A stretch of DNA of 25,655 nt from a virus. The DNA is taken from IMG/VR virus record IMGVR_UViG_3300047562_002030, positions 1 through 25,655 of that record. One strand, 5' to 3'. Shown here piece after piece: positions 14,829 to 22,945 of this stretch. Made by a program: the position numbers and the translations under genes. Below the pieces are notes generated by a model, which saw nothing but the letters and a program-made list of their open reading frames with translations, ran no database searches and was not told the DNA's origin. How positions within the stretch are numbered: the stretch's first letter is position 1; each line of letters opens with the position of its first letter.

Positions 14829-15777
14829 AATGATCTGGTATGATAAGTTCTCTGTTCGTCAATGCATAAGGATTATGTATAATAATAGAATCATCTAAGG
14901 TCCTTGAATATCTGTGATTTACAGAAACAAAAAACAATAACTCAAAGATATCAAAATCTTTCAAAGATCGATCGATATAAATGTAAGGGAGAGTTTTATC
15001 TACTGATTTAGATACAGCATATTCAAACATCTTATTGTTTGATCTAAAAAATTTGCCTGATAAATTTGATCTAATATCGATTTGATGATCTGACCAAATG
15101 TTTAAAGGCAACATCTTACCTATAATATCAATCCATAAATTAAATTTTTCAAATTCCGGCCATGCGTCTGCACCTAAAAATTCATAGGTAAAGTCCGGAT
15201 AATCTCTTCCTATCTGCCTTTGTCCTGCGATCCATAATTCTTCTCGGCTTTCAGTCCTCCACAATATCTTATTAGGACTATGTAAAGCATTTCTTAGATC
15301 TCGTTCATTATCAATCGCTGTATAATTAGATAAACTTTTTAAAAGAGATTGTTCTTTGTGTATATTGATCAAAATTTTAAGAGCTGAACATTTTAAAAAT
15401 TTTGCTGCCACACATCTATTAGTTCCAGGGTGGACTACTATCTGACCATTATCAAGATGATTTATTCCTTTGAGAGGATTAGTCCATCCTCTTTCACAAT
15501 AGCTCTGTATCAACCATAAAACTTTTTCAAAATAATGTTTTATCTTATGCTCTCCGGCAAAAGGAAGAGATAAAACTTCAGAAGTCCAACTGGACAACAT
15601 CTTACGTGCGATGTCTTTATCACTATCAGTAATTTGATTTTGAGATCCCCATTCTGCAATTGCATCATCGCCGATAGTACCGTAATATTTTAATTTTTCT
15701 AACGGATAATCAACTAATGCTACTATCTGAGTATTGAAAAAATTTTCGTCGAAAAAATCTTGTCCAGCAGTGCTCAT
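14815..15777 (-). CDS. Protein of unknown function with ParB/sulfiredoxin-like HPGTNR motif
   Basis: A 320-residue protein I cannot place firmly. The clearest feature is a segment at 98-128 with GWTNPLKGI, then a short strand, then VVHPGTNRCVAAKFL. This resembles the G-x-x-R box of ParB-like/sulfiredoxin-like folds, where the arginine touches phosphate of a nucleotide; some of these use CTP or ATP. The rest (130-320) is mixed helix and strand without Cys clusters or membrane segments. It sits between two radical SAM genes, coupled by ATGA upstream and overlapping 14 nt downstream, so it is likely part of the same pathway, maybe as a kinase or nucleotide-binding partner. That role is a guess. 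Confidence 0.5.
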   Translation of the reverse strand: MSTAGQDFFDENFFNTQIVALVDYPLEKLKYYGTIGDDAIAEWGSQNQITDSDKDIARKMLSSWTSEVLSLPFAGEHKIKHYFEKVLWLIQSYCERGWTNPLKGINHLDNGQIVVHPGTNRCVAAKFLKCSALKILINIHKEQSLLKSLSNYTAIDNERDLRNALHSPNKILWRTESREELWIAGQRQIGRDYPDFTYEFLGADAWPEFEKFNLWIDIIGKMLPLNIWSDHQIDIRSNLSGKFFRSNNKMFEYAVSKSVDKTLPYIYIDRSLKDFDIFELLFFVSVNHRYSRTLDDSIIIHNPYALTNRELIIPDHYVNF

Positions 15778-16940
15778 TTTATTTTTAAAATTTCATTGAG
15801 CTCGGGGAATGTCTCAGCAAAATTTTCTCCTCTAATTTCGTCTAGTGTCAGTGTCATATTTTTAAATTGATCAGGAAGATCAGGAGTCACCGATTTCTCC
15901 ATCATAAAATCTATAACTTCTTTAACTTTTAAGTCATTCCATTCATAACCTGTTTTAGTTTTTTCTAGATGTTCCTTGATTTTTATTTTTGCTTCGTCAG
16001 ATAAAGATTGTATGTTCATGTATTCTGGTCTAAAGATGAAATTAAAATAGAGCTGATCGTCATGAAGACCAAACTGTTTAAACCAATTGATAAATTCGTT
16101 CATATACATAACATTGTATATAGAAACACTATAACAGATAGGAGTCCATATCTTTTTTCTATCTAAAACGCTTTGAAATATAGGAACTAGTTTTTCCCAT
16201 TTTGCAGGATGTCGGAGATATTCAAACTTTTTTTCTATACCGTCTATGCTAAACATTATTTCTACTTTCTTGAAATGGTCCCAAATACTGAACATACGTT
16301 CAGTTGGTTGTATAGATCCATTAGTATTGTAATGGATGATTATATTTTTAGCATATCCTTGATCCACACATTTCTGTAAAATCTCAAAATGTTTTTTGAT
16401 CAAGAAAGGTTCTCCGCCGGTAAAATCAAAATACTCTATATCAGGAATAAATTTTTCTATCTCGTTCCATATAGGGCTTTCTTCTTCTATCCAATAGCTA
16501 TGTAGATTTTGATTGAAAGGTTTTCCGAATATTTTTATCTCGTCTTCTGCCCATTTCGAACTGCTATAGCTGCTACAACTACGGCATTTTAGATTACAAA
16601 CTGTTCCTAGCTTCAAATCAAAGTAGGTTGGGGAGGCTAGAGGTTCATCCCATCTGTGTAATCTATGTTTAAACCAATCGTTGCTGATTTCTCTCTTAGA
16701 CCGCTTGCCGACAGCTTCCATTTCCCAACATGCTGAGCATCCGTCGGGCTCTATTCCTTGTAACATCTGCTGACGCAGATCGTTCATGTAGTCGCTGTTC
16801 CACACTTCCTCGATAGAATGTCGATTTAAATTAGCGTTTTTTCCGTTGATCTTTATAGGTTCTTTGTATAGGCAGCAAGGCTTCGCATTGCCTACAGCAG
16901 TAGCTTCTAGATGGATCCACGGTAATATACATTTTTTCAT
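15774..16940 (-). CDS. N-twitch radical SAM protein, copy 6 (CC type)
   Basis: A 388-residue radical SAM protein with the cysteine-rich auxiliary domain before the core. N-terminal half: Cys4 in CILPWIHLEA, Cys22-Cys23 in AKPCCLY, a SIEEVWNSDYMNDLRQQML helix, and Cys68/Cys71 in GCSACWEME. The core follows with CNLKCRSC (115-122), SSYSSSKW, FTGGEPF at about 172-178 and a MFSIDG strand. The end carries DEIRGENFAETFPEL. From memory this matches the family called twitch domain-containing radical SAM protein, whose members have no known reaction. The twitch/SPASM cysteines probably hold one extra Fe-S cluster. It is separated from its five relatives by the SGNH gene. Confidence 0.85.
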   Translation of the reverse strand: MKKCILPWIHLEATAVGNAKPCCLYKEPIKINGKNANLNRHSIEEVWNSDYMNDLRQQMLQGIEPDGCSACWEMEAVGKRSKREISNDWFKHRLHRWDEPLASPTYFDLKLGTVCNLKCRSCSSYSSSKWAEDEIKIFGKPFNQNLHSYWIEEESPIWNEIEKFIPDIEYFDFTGGEPFLIKKHFEILQKCVDQGYAKNIIIHYNTNGSIQPTERMFSIWDHFKKVEIMFSIDGIEKKFEYLRHPAKWEKLVPIFQSVLDRKKIWTPICYSVSIYNVMYMNEFINWFKQFGLHDDQLYFNFIFRPEYMNIQSLSDEAKIKIKEHLEKTKTGYEWNDLKVKEVIDFMMEKSVTPDLPDQFKNMTLTLDEIRGENFAETFPELNEILKIK

Positions 16941-17725
16941 AACATTTTCTCTATGTAAGGCATGAGATATTCTTCTGCAAGAACCTTGTTTCCCTCATTA
17001 TTGATGTGACTTAAATCAATGTAATAATTATGATTAGGATAAGTTTTATGCAACCATGTTTTCCAACTTTCTTTTATCATAGTAACGTTTGTTTGAAATA
17101 ATTTAAAATATTTCGATGAATAGGCATCATCTGATACTGGTAGATAAGAAAAATATAAAGATCGAATATTTTTTTGTTTTAAATAATTTTCAAAAATTAA
17201 AAGATTCGAAAAAGTTTTTTGAAAATGATATGTGCTGTATGAAACATTTTCTGTTAGTACAGACACAAAAGTACGATACTTTTTATAATTTAAATTTTTC
17301 ATTCCGGACCATTTAAATTCTTCATGTTTAAAATGATCTTCGGCTGAATATGATCCGTCGGTATACTTAGTTTTTACATTATCAGTAACACCGATCAATC
17401 TTTTATACTGACTTTCAGTATCTTCATAATATATAGATTCATCTTTTCCGTCGTAAAATCTGTCTTCTAAAAAATTTTCAAACCCGTCAGTTCCTAAAGT
17501 AATTCTATCAAGAGAGCTAAGTTGAAAAACGACGAAATCTACTGGCATAGATTCTATCAAACTCATCGCTGTAAAGATCGCAAAATCTACATCGGCACCG
17601 CAATGTCCTCCATTGATTACTTGCCATCCATCTAAACGATTTTGCAGGTGAGCCGAGTATGTCTCGTGGCTTTCTAAACCGTGTCCCCAGGTCCAGCTAC
17701 AACCAACCGAGATCATAGTTTTCAT
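16937..17725 (-). CDS. SGNH/GDSL hydrolase, canonical triad, cytoplasmic
   Basis: A 262-residue SGNH hydrolase closer to the standard type than the two copies at 11298-12955. Block I is ISVGCSWTWGHG with Ser10, NGGHCGADVD at about 38-47 holds the block II glycine, FQLSSLDR at 67-74 is the block III position without an obvious Asn, and IDLSHINNEG near the end gives Asp237 and His240. No signal peptide precedes it. The gene looks more AT-rich than its flanking radical SAM genes. It sits between the fifth and sixth N-twitch radical SAM genes with ATGA overlaps on both sides, so the products are made together. Likely an esterase or acyltransferase for a sugar intermediate. Confidence 0.72.
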   Translation of the reverse strand: MKTMISVGCSWTWGHGLESHETYSAHLQNRLDGWQVINGGHCGADVDFAIFTAMSLIESMPVDFVVFQLSSLDRITLGTDGFENFLEDRFYDGKDESIYYEDTESQYKRLIGVTDNVKTKYTDGSYSAEDHFKHEEFKWSGMKNLNYKKYRTFVSVLTENVSYSTYHFQKTFSNLLIFENYLKQKNIRSLYFSYLPVSDDAYSSKYFKLFQTNVTMIKESWKTWLHKTYPNHNYYIDLSHINNEGNKVLAEEYLMPYIEKML

Positions 17726-18918
17726 ATTTGGACTCCTGCTAACTCAGGGAACACTGAACGCCAGCTTTCAGATCGAATACTGTCAATCTTGTCCATATGA
17801 TCAATCATCTTAGGTATCAAGTGCTGCGTATGCGCTGCATCGATAAATTTTATATAACTCCTAAAATCTTCGGCCACTGCCTGTGATCCGTTAGGTATAA
17901 GATATGTTTCGATATAATCGTTGATAGAATTTTTTAACTGCTCTTTGACCGTTAGAGGTAATATTTGAACGCAGAGATGATCAGGATTTACAGCGAAGTT
18001 CAATCTAAAATCATCTATGTGATCGATGATTCCTTGCTCATAAACTTCTTTATGAAAGTCCATAGCGTGAAAACTGTTGAGTACGATCAGCGTATAGTTG
18101 ATTATAAATTTTACATTGGGAGCTCTGGCTTTCATTTGCTGCCTATTATCTATGAACTTCTGCCAGTTCTGTCCTTTACGTATGAGTTCTCCTCGGCTCC
18201 AGCTACCGTCTAAGCTGGCAAACATATCAACTTGCTTGAACTTAGGCCAAAGATCTAACACATTCATAGATTTGTATTTGAACTGACTGCAATTAGAATT
18301 ATATCTTATATGCACATCGTACTTCTTCATCTCATCTAGCTTGTTTAAAATTCTATAGTGTTCTTCCATTATCAGAGGTTCACCGCCTGCAAAATAGATT
18401 TCTTCTACAGTATCAAACAAGGGTTCTATCTGTGCCCACAACTTGTCCGGGTCCGAATCTTTAGGAATATCAATAGGCAACGATCCGTAGAGTTTTTTAG
18501 TATCTTCATACCAACTGCTAGATAACTGAGGACCACACATCCTACATTTAAAATTACAGATATTGCTGAATCTAAAATCCCAATATACGAGATTTAAATG
18601 ATCATAAGATCCATCTTCTCGAGTCTTATCAACTTCAGGTAAATGATGAGCGTATCTTTCATTTAGAGTTTCGCGCATAGATTTTTGACCGGCTGCTTCA
18701 AAAGCGTAGCATCTTTTACAGCTTTCAGATTTTACATTGTTTAGCATATTCAATCTTAGATCTTTCATAGGTTTATCGTTCCAGACTTCTTCTAGAGATT
18801 GTTTAGAAAGATCTCCTACCACATAATTCATAGGTGTGAGACAGCAAGGATAAACCTTTTCATTAGGCCATGTATGCAAATGGATCCACGGAGAAATACA
18901 AAAAACATCATTCTTCAT
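17722..18918 (-). CDS. N-twitch radical SAM protein, copy 5 (CC type)
   Basis: A 398-residue member of the N-terminal twitch radical SAM family. Auxiliary cysteines: Cys7 in FCISPWIHLH, Cys25-Cys26 in VYPCCLT, and Cys67/Cys70 in SCKRCYAFEAAGQKS; between them a SLEEVWNDKPMKDLRL helix. The SAM cluster motif is CNFKCRMC at 121-128 followed by GPQLSSSW, and AGGEPL is at 177-182. The C-terminal signature is DSIRSESWRSVFPEL. Close to copy 6 and copy 4 in layout, most similar by eye to copy 6 in the N-terminal domain. Coupled by ATGA to the SGNH gene downstream and overlapping the upstream copy by 11 nt. Substrate unknown. Confidence 0.85.
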   Translation of the reverse strand: MKNDVFCISPWIHLHTWPNEKVYPCCLTPMNYVVGDLSKQSLEEVWNDKPMKDLRLNMLNNVKSESCKRCYAFEAAGQKSMRETLNERYAHHLPEVDKTREDGSYDHLNLVYWDFRFSNICNFKCRMCGPQLSSSWYEDTKKLYGSLPIDIPKDSDPDKLWAQIEPLFDTVEEIYFAGGEPLIMEEHYRILNKLDEMKKYDVHIRYNSNCSQFKYKSMNVLDLWPKFKQVDMFASLDGSWSRGELIRKGQNWQKFIDNRQQMKARAPNVKFIINYTLIVLNSFHAMDFHKEVYEQGIIDHIDDFRLNFAVNPDHLCVQILPLTVKEQLKNSINDYIETYLIPNGSQAVAEDFRSYIKFIDAAHTQHLIPKMIDHMDKIDSIRSESWRSVFPELAGVQI

Positions 18919-20119
18919 AAATTTTCAACTCTATTATTTTTGCGTAATCGTAAAAGACATTTTCAAATGACTGATTTCTTATCTGATCAAACTTTGCAGT
19001 CATCGATAAAAATTCTTGAAATTTACTTTCATTGCTATTTAAGCTCATAAAATTCTTGACAGAATCATAAAACGGATATACTGATATCTTGTTTAACACT
19101 AATTTCTTTAATCCTATAGGTAGATTTACCACACTGAAATATGCAGGATCCGATACAAAATTGTGGCTTACTGGAATACCAACTTTATTGAAATGATCGT
19201 AAAACTCTTTTAGATAAAACACATTCATCGAAGACACAGTCTGCAGTATAGACATATTGATATTATTATATCTTTGTTTTAGATCGTCGAGCCATTGTAA
19301 AAATTCTTCTATTTTACTCCAATCCGATGGATGTCTAATATAGGTATTTCTTTCTTTTAAATCATCTATGCTGATAGAAAAATCTACACTCAAAAATTCC
19401 TTCCATACCTCTTCGTATAATTGATTTTTTACAGTCCCGTTGGTAGAATAATGTATTTTTATTTTTGATGCAATTCCTCGATCGACTAGCATTTCTAAAA
19501 ATTGTTTGTGCTTGTCTACTAACAGAGGTTCCCCTCCGTTGATGTATATAAATCTTAGATTATCGGTTTTCTTATCTAGATTTTTCCAGAAGTCGTCCTC
19601 TAGCGGCCAATCGAAATATCGTTGATCCGTGTCAAAACTTCCGTGTATTTTAATCCAGTCGGATTTCATTTTTGTACTACTGTAGGGATTACAAGTCCTG
19701 CAGGCTAGATTACAATGATTGCCTAATCTCAGTTCTACGAATTCATAATCCAGCTCTTTTAGGCTACCGTCTTCTTTGGTAATTTCTAATGCTCGCTCGT
19801 GATCGAAATTTAATCTATTAGTCTCTCGCTGTCGCTTGCTTTCGATACCTACCAATTCTAGCTCATAACACTTTCTGCAAGCGGAAGGAATCTCTCCTGC
19901 TAGCATTTTCTTACGGACATCTCTAAACAATTCCGAATTGTGTATCCTATCAAAGTCGTACTTTTCCGAGTTTAATGTCCTAAAAACTTTCTTACCGTTG
20001 ACTAGATCATGAGAATGAGATTCAGCATTGACGCTAGATGATTCGCAGCATAAAGATACTATGCCGTGAGGATGAGTAGCTAGGTGCGTCCAAGGCAAAG
20101 GGCAGAACGTTTTGCTCAT
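18908..20119 (-). CDS. N-twitch radical SAM protein, copy 4 (CC type)
   Basis: A 403-residue member of the same family. Auxiliary cysteines are Cys6 (FCPLPWTHLAT), Cys24-Cys25 (SLCCES) and Cys81/Cys84 (ACRKCYELELVG); a longer loop of about 55 residues separates the pairs, against about 41 in copy 5. The core has CNLACRTC at 136-143, NPYSSTK, then INGGEPLL. The end reads DQIRNQSFENVFYDY, where the FPE of the relatives is FYD. ATG 20119 was chosen because it makes an ATGA overlap with the upstream gene; a GTG four codons earlier is possible. Function unknown beyond SAM-radical chemistry. Confidence 0.85.
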   Translation of the reverse strand: MSKTFCPLPWTHLATHPHGIVSLCCESSSVNAESHSHDLVNGKKVFRTLNSEKYDFDRIHNSELFRDVRKKMLAGEIPSACRKCYELELVGIESKRQRETNRLNFDHERALEITKEDGSLKELDYEFVELRLGNHCNLACRTCNPYSSTKMKSDWIKIHGSFDTDQRYFDWPLEDDFWKNLDKKTDNLRFIYINGGEPLLVDKHKQFLEMLVDRGIASKIKIHYSTNGTVKNQLYEEVWKEFLSVDFSISIDDLKERNTYIRHPSDWSKIEEFLQWLDDLKQRYNNINMSILQTVSSMNVFYLKEFYDHFNKVGIPVSHNFVSDPAYFSVVNLPIGLKKLVLNKISVYPFYDSVKNFMSLNSNESKFQEFLSMTAKFDQIRNQSFENVFYDYAKIIELKIYEE

Positions 20120-21450
20120 ATAGAATTCCACCAGACTAAAACTGAATCGTTAGCAGATAGAATTTCTTCTATAGTCAAAGCATGTCCGTTGTATCCGTCT
20201 TTTCTAAATTCGGCGATAGACTGTAATCTAGCTTTTCCTCTCCGCGCTCCTTCTATATATTGATCAGGATATTTTTCTTCGAATGTGGGTCTCGACAACA
20301 TATTTTCAAATGTTTCTCTATATACTTTTGTTAGGTCCGATTCGAGGCTTTTTTCATAATCGATCAAGTCCATTAAAATTGGATCCAAGATTTTTCGAGG
20401 AAGAGACATAGGACTCATCAATACGCTGCTATCAAAATCGAAAGTGATCTTGACATAACTTTTTACTCCTAGTTCAACTGCTAGATCCATGAGATTTTTC
20501 ATATCTAATAATCCCGGCAATGTTATGGTCACATCTATAACCATAGCATCACTACCGAACTGCGAATTTAAAAATATTCCTTGTTTGAAATAATCCAACC
20601 AACGATCATACTTCAATCCTGTCCTAACGAACTCGGCCACTTTACCGGTGGCATCTTGGCTACAGCACATATTGACATTTTTAAAATGCGGAAGGAGATC
20701 GTAAAGTTTCGTTCCGCTACGTTCTATCAAACTAAGATTAGTATTGTATCTAACAGTTACCTTATGTGCCTGATCGTTATCTACTAGATATTTCATTATA
20801 TCCCAGTGTATCTGATACATTAGAGGTTCACCACCGACCCAATATATCTCCTCAATGCGATCTTCTTTGACCGCATTCCACAGTTCTTGTTCGACTACTA
20901 ATTTTTGAAACTCTTCTACGACTTTTTTGTTTTCTGGAATCATCCATTGATCTACATCAGCTTTCCAGGTATTCATCAATCTTTTTTCTGTTTCCCAGCT
21001 GCTGGATAATTGTTCTCCACACATTCTGCATTTAAAATTACAGAGATTATAGATGCGATAATCAAAACTTATCGGCTTCATAGTAGTATATCCGTTGGGA
21101 TCTGTAGATTCTAAAGCCTGTTTGATTTTATCAGGAAACAGAGTTTCAGTAAAATAATTTCTATACGTATGTAGATTTAATTGTTGAGAATGACAGACTT
21201 CACATTCGGGGATACGATCACCTTGCATAATTCTTTTACGGACACTTTTCATGTGTTCACCGTTCCAATGCTGCTCCAAAGTTATAGGAATATATGTGTT
21301 ACTTTGCGCATCGTCGCCAGAATCGATGTATTGCTTAGTCCAGGTTGCCTGTTCTCTGCTAGCACAGCATATGCGTCGTTCGCTCTGCGGACTGATATAG
21401 GTATGTGTCCACGGTGCTATACAGAAATATTCTCCAACATCTTTATTCAT
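20116..21450 (-). CDS. N-twitch radical SAM protein, copy 3 (CC type)
   Basis: A 444-residue, more divergent member. Auxiliary cysteines: Cys10 (FCIAPWTHTY), Cys28-Cys29 (RICCAS) and Cys83/Cys86 (ECEVCHSQQ). The core has CNFKCRMC at 137-144 with GEQLSSSW, nearly the same as copy 5, and VGGEPLMY. A CCSQDATG segment replaces the SIDG strand of other copies, and the C-terminal region (about 370-444) lacks the R-x-FPE signature. The start is placed at ATG 21450, 8 nt inside the upstream gene, since all relatives begin within ten residues of the first Cys; an ATG at 21468 adds six residues and cannot be excluded. Confidence 0.82.
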   Translation of the reverse strand: MNKDVGEYFCIAPWTHTYISPQSERRICCASREQATWTKQYIDSGDDAQSNTYIPITLEQHWNGEHMKSVRKRIMQGDRIPECEVCHSQQLNLHTYRNYFTETLFPDKIKQALESTDPNGYTTMKPISFDYRIYNLCNFKCRMCGEQLSSSWETEKRLMNTWKADVDQWMIPENKKVVEEFQKLVVEQELWNAVKEDRIEEIYWVGGEPLMYQIHWDIMKYLVDNDQAHKVTVRYNTNLSLIERSGTKLYDLLPHFKNVNMCCSQDATGKVAEFVRTGLKYDRWLDYFKQGIFLNSQFGSDAMVIDVTITLPGLLDMKNLMDLAVELGVKSYVKITFDFDSSVLMSPMSLPRKILDPILMDLIDYEKSLESDLTKVYRETFENMLSRPTFEEKYPDQYIEGARRGKARLQSIAEFRKDGYNGHALTIEEILSANDSVLVWWNSI

Positions 21451-22945
21451 ATTTCGCAAGAGGATCATCTATGTTTTTATTGTCTGGATTTAGGATCCAA
21501 CCTTCTTTTTCTGCCAGGCGTTTAAGCTGTTCGTCATCGTCGTATTGTTTAGTGCTGTTGCCGTCTACTAAGACCTGTATCTTGTCTAGTTTAGTCTCGG
21601 GTATCTGAGCTAGCCAATCTGTTAGAATCTCAGGAAAAACAGAGATATCTTTACCTCGGCGCTGATCGTATTGCCTGTAGAAACTTTTAAAGTCTCTCCA
21701 CAGTGTGATCTTATTACTGGTGCGGCGATGTGGGGCATCTACTACTATGAGATAATCTATTAGACGTTCTATACTGGCACGTTCAAACTCATGCATCAAC
21801 GGACTGTCTTTGTTTGCATCGTACCATGTTTCGAGTTTAGTCCTACAATAATCTTTGATATGGTCCGGCAGTGCTAATGGGCTTTGGAAACTAGGGAAGC
21901 GCAATAGATTTACACTAACCGTAGGATTCTTTCCGTACTTGACTTTCATCTGCATGACTTCGTCAAAAAATTCTGTGATAGAAAAAAGGCAAAGACTGTT
22001 TATAGTCATCATTATATGCACACCGCGACAATGTCCGGCTTCTAGGATACGTGTGATGTTCTTCTTCCACTGTTGATAATCTAATCCATCACGGATGTAT
22101 TCAGCCTGATCTCCCACAGCCTCGCAGCTGGTGTATAGATGAAACTCATGTATGTTTTTAGTCTTTTCTATGAGCTTGTCTACGATATCATCTTTGGCGA
22201 TGAGGTTACTGTTGATAGCGAATCGCATCTTGCTGTTCTGCTCGTTGAACCAATCCAGAAGCTTCCATGTGTTTCCGCTCATCAAAGGCTCGCCGCCTGT
22301 GATACGCAGTTCATCAAGGCTGGTGCTTAGTCCGTTGTCCCACCATTTCCAGAACGCTTGTATATAAGGATTTTCCTCATCATTCTTGTAAGGCTCTACC
22401 CATGATCCATCTTGCTGGAAAGCAGCGGCACCGTCGCTTACAAGATTCTGATAAGCACCGTGTTTTTTAATATCACGTGCCCAGGTGGTACTAAAACTGG
22501 CATTACAGTATGAGCAGGCGAGATTGCAGACACGGTCGAAACTGATTTCTAATGTTTTTAATTCTGCGTCATGATCCCAAGGCTTTTGGTAAATGTCTTC
22601 TAGTTCCTCATCTTTATAAATGATAGTTTTAAAAACACGATCGCTGATATGATCTTTGCCTATGTCCTCTATCTTCCAACAATATTCACACTCTCGAGGA
22701 CGTTCTCCCTCGATCATCATCTTGCGCATCAACTTTTTATGCTTGGTATTATGTATAGCGGTATAGTTGTTTTTGAGTTCTTCTAAGGGAACATTGTGTG
22801 CAGGAGGGTGATGACAGCTAGTTGTTGATCCGCTGCCTAACCATATGGTAGCATTGAGCCACTTAGCTGCACAGAAACTTTCACTCTTTATGTCAATGAC
22901 ACGCTTGCGATAATCTACTAGAGATTCGTTAGGTCGTTTAGGCAT
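21443..22945 (-). CDS. N-twitch radical SAM protein, copy 2 (CHH type)
   Basis: A 500-residue member, paired with copy 1. The first Cys is Cys25 (SFCAAKWLNATIW), but the Cys-Cys pair of the other four copies is CHHPPAH (Cys44, His45, His46); Cys86/Cys89 follow in ECEYCWKIED. The core has CNLACSYC at 140-147, NASFSTTW, and ITGGEPLM. Near residue 430 the common signature RRGKDISVFPE appears, then about 60 extra residues that copy 1 lacks. GC content looks higher than in the sugar genes downstream. AGAGGA precedes ATG 22945, which lies 8 nt inside copy 1. The altered ligand set suggests a different auxiliary cluster or partner. Confidence 0.83.
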   Translation of the reverse strand: MPKRPNESLVDYRKRVIDIKSESFCAAKWLNATIWLGSGSTTSCHHPPAHNVPLEELKNNYTAIHNTKHKKLMRKMMIEGERPRECEYCWKIEDIGKDHISDRVFKTIIYKDEELEDIYQKPWDHDAELKTLEISFDRVCNLACSYCNASFSTTWARDIKKHGAYQNLVSDGAAAFQQDGSWVEPYKNDEENPYIQAFWKWWDNGLSTSLDELRITGGEPLMSGNTWKLLDWFNEQNSKMRFAINSNLIAKDDIVDKLIEKTKNIHEFHLYTSCEAVGDQAEYIRDGLDYQQWKKNITRILEAGHCRGVHIMMTINSLCLFSITEFFDEVMQMKVKYGKNPTVSVNLLRFPSFQSPLALPDHIKDYCRTKLETWYDANKDSPLMHEFERASIERLIDYLIVVDAPHRRTSNKITLWRDFKSFYRQYDQRRGKDISVFPEILTDWLAQIPETKLDKIQVLVDGNSTKQYDDDEQLKRLAEKEGWILNPDNKNIDDPLAKYE

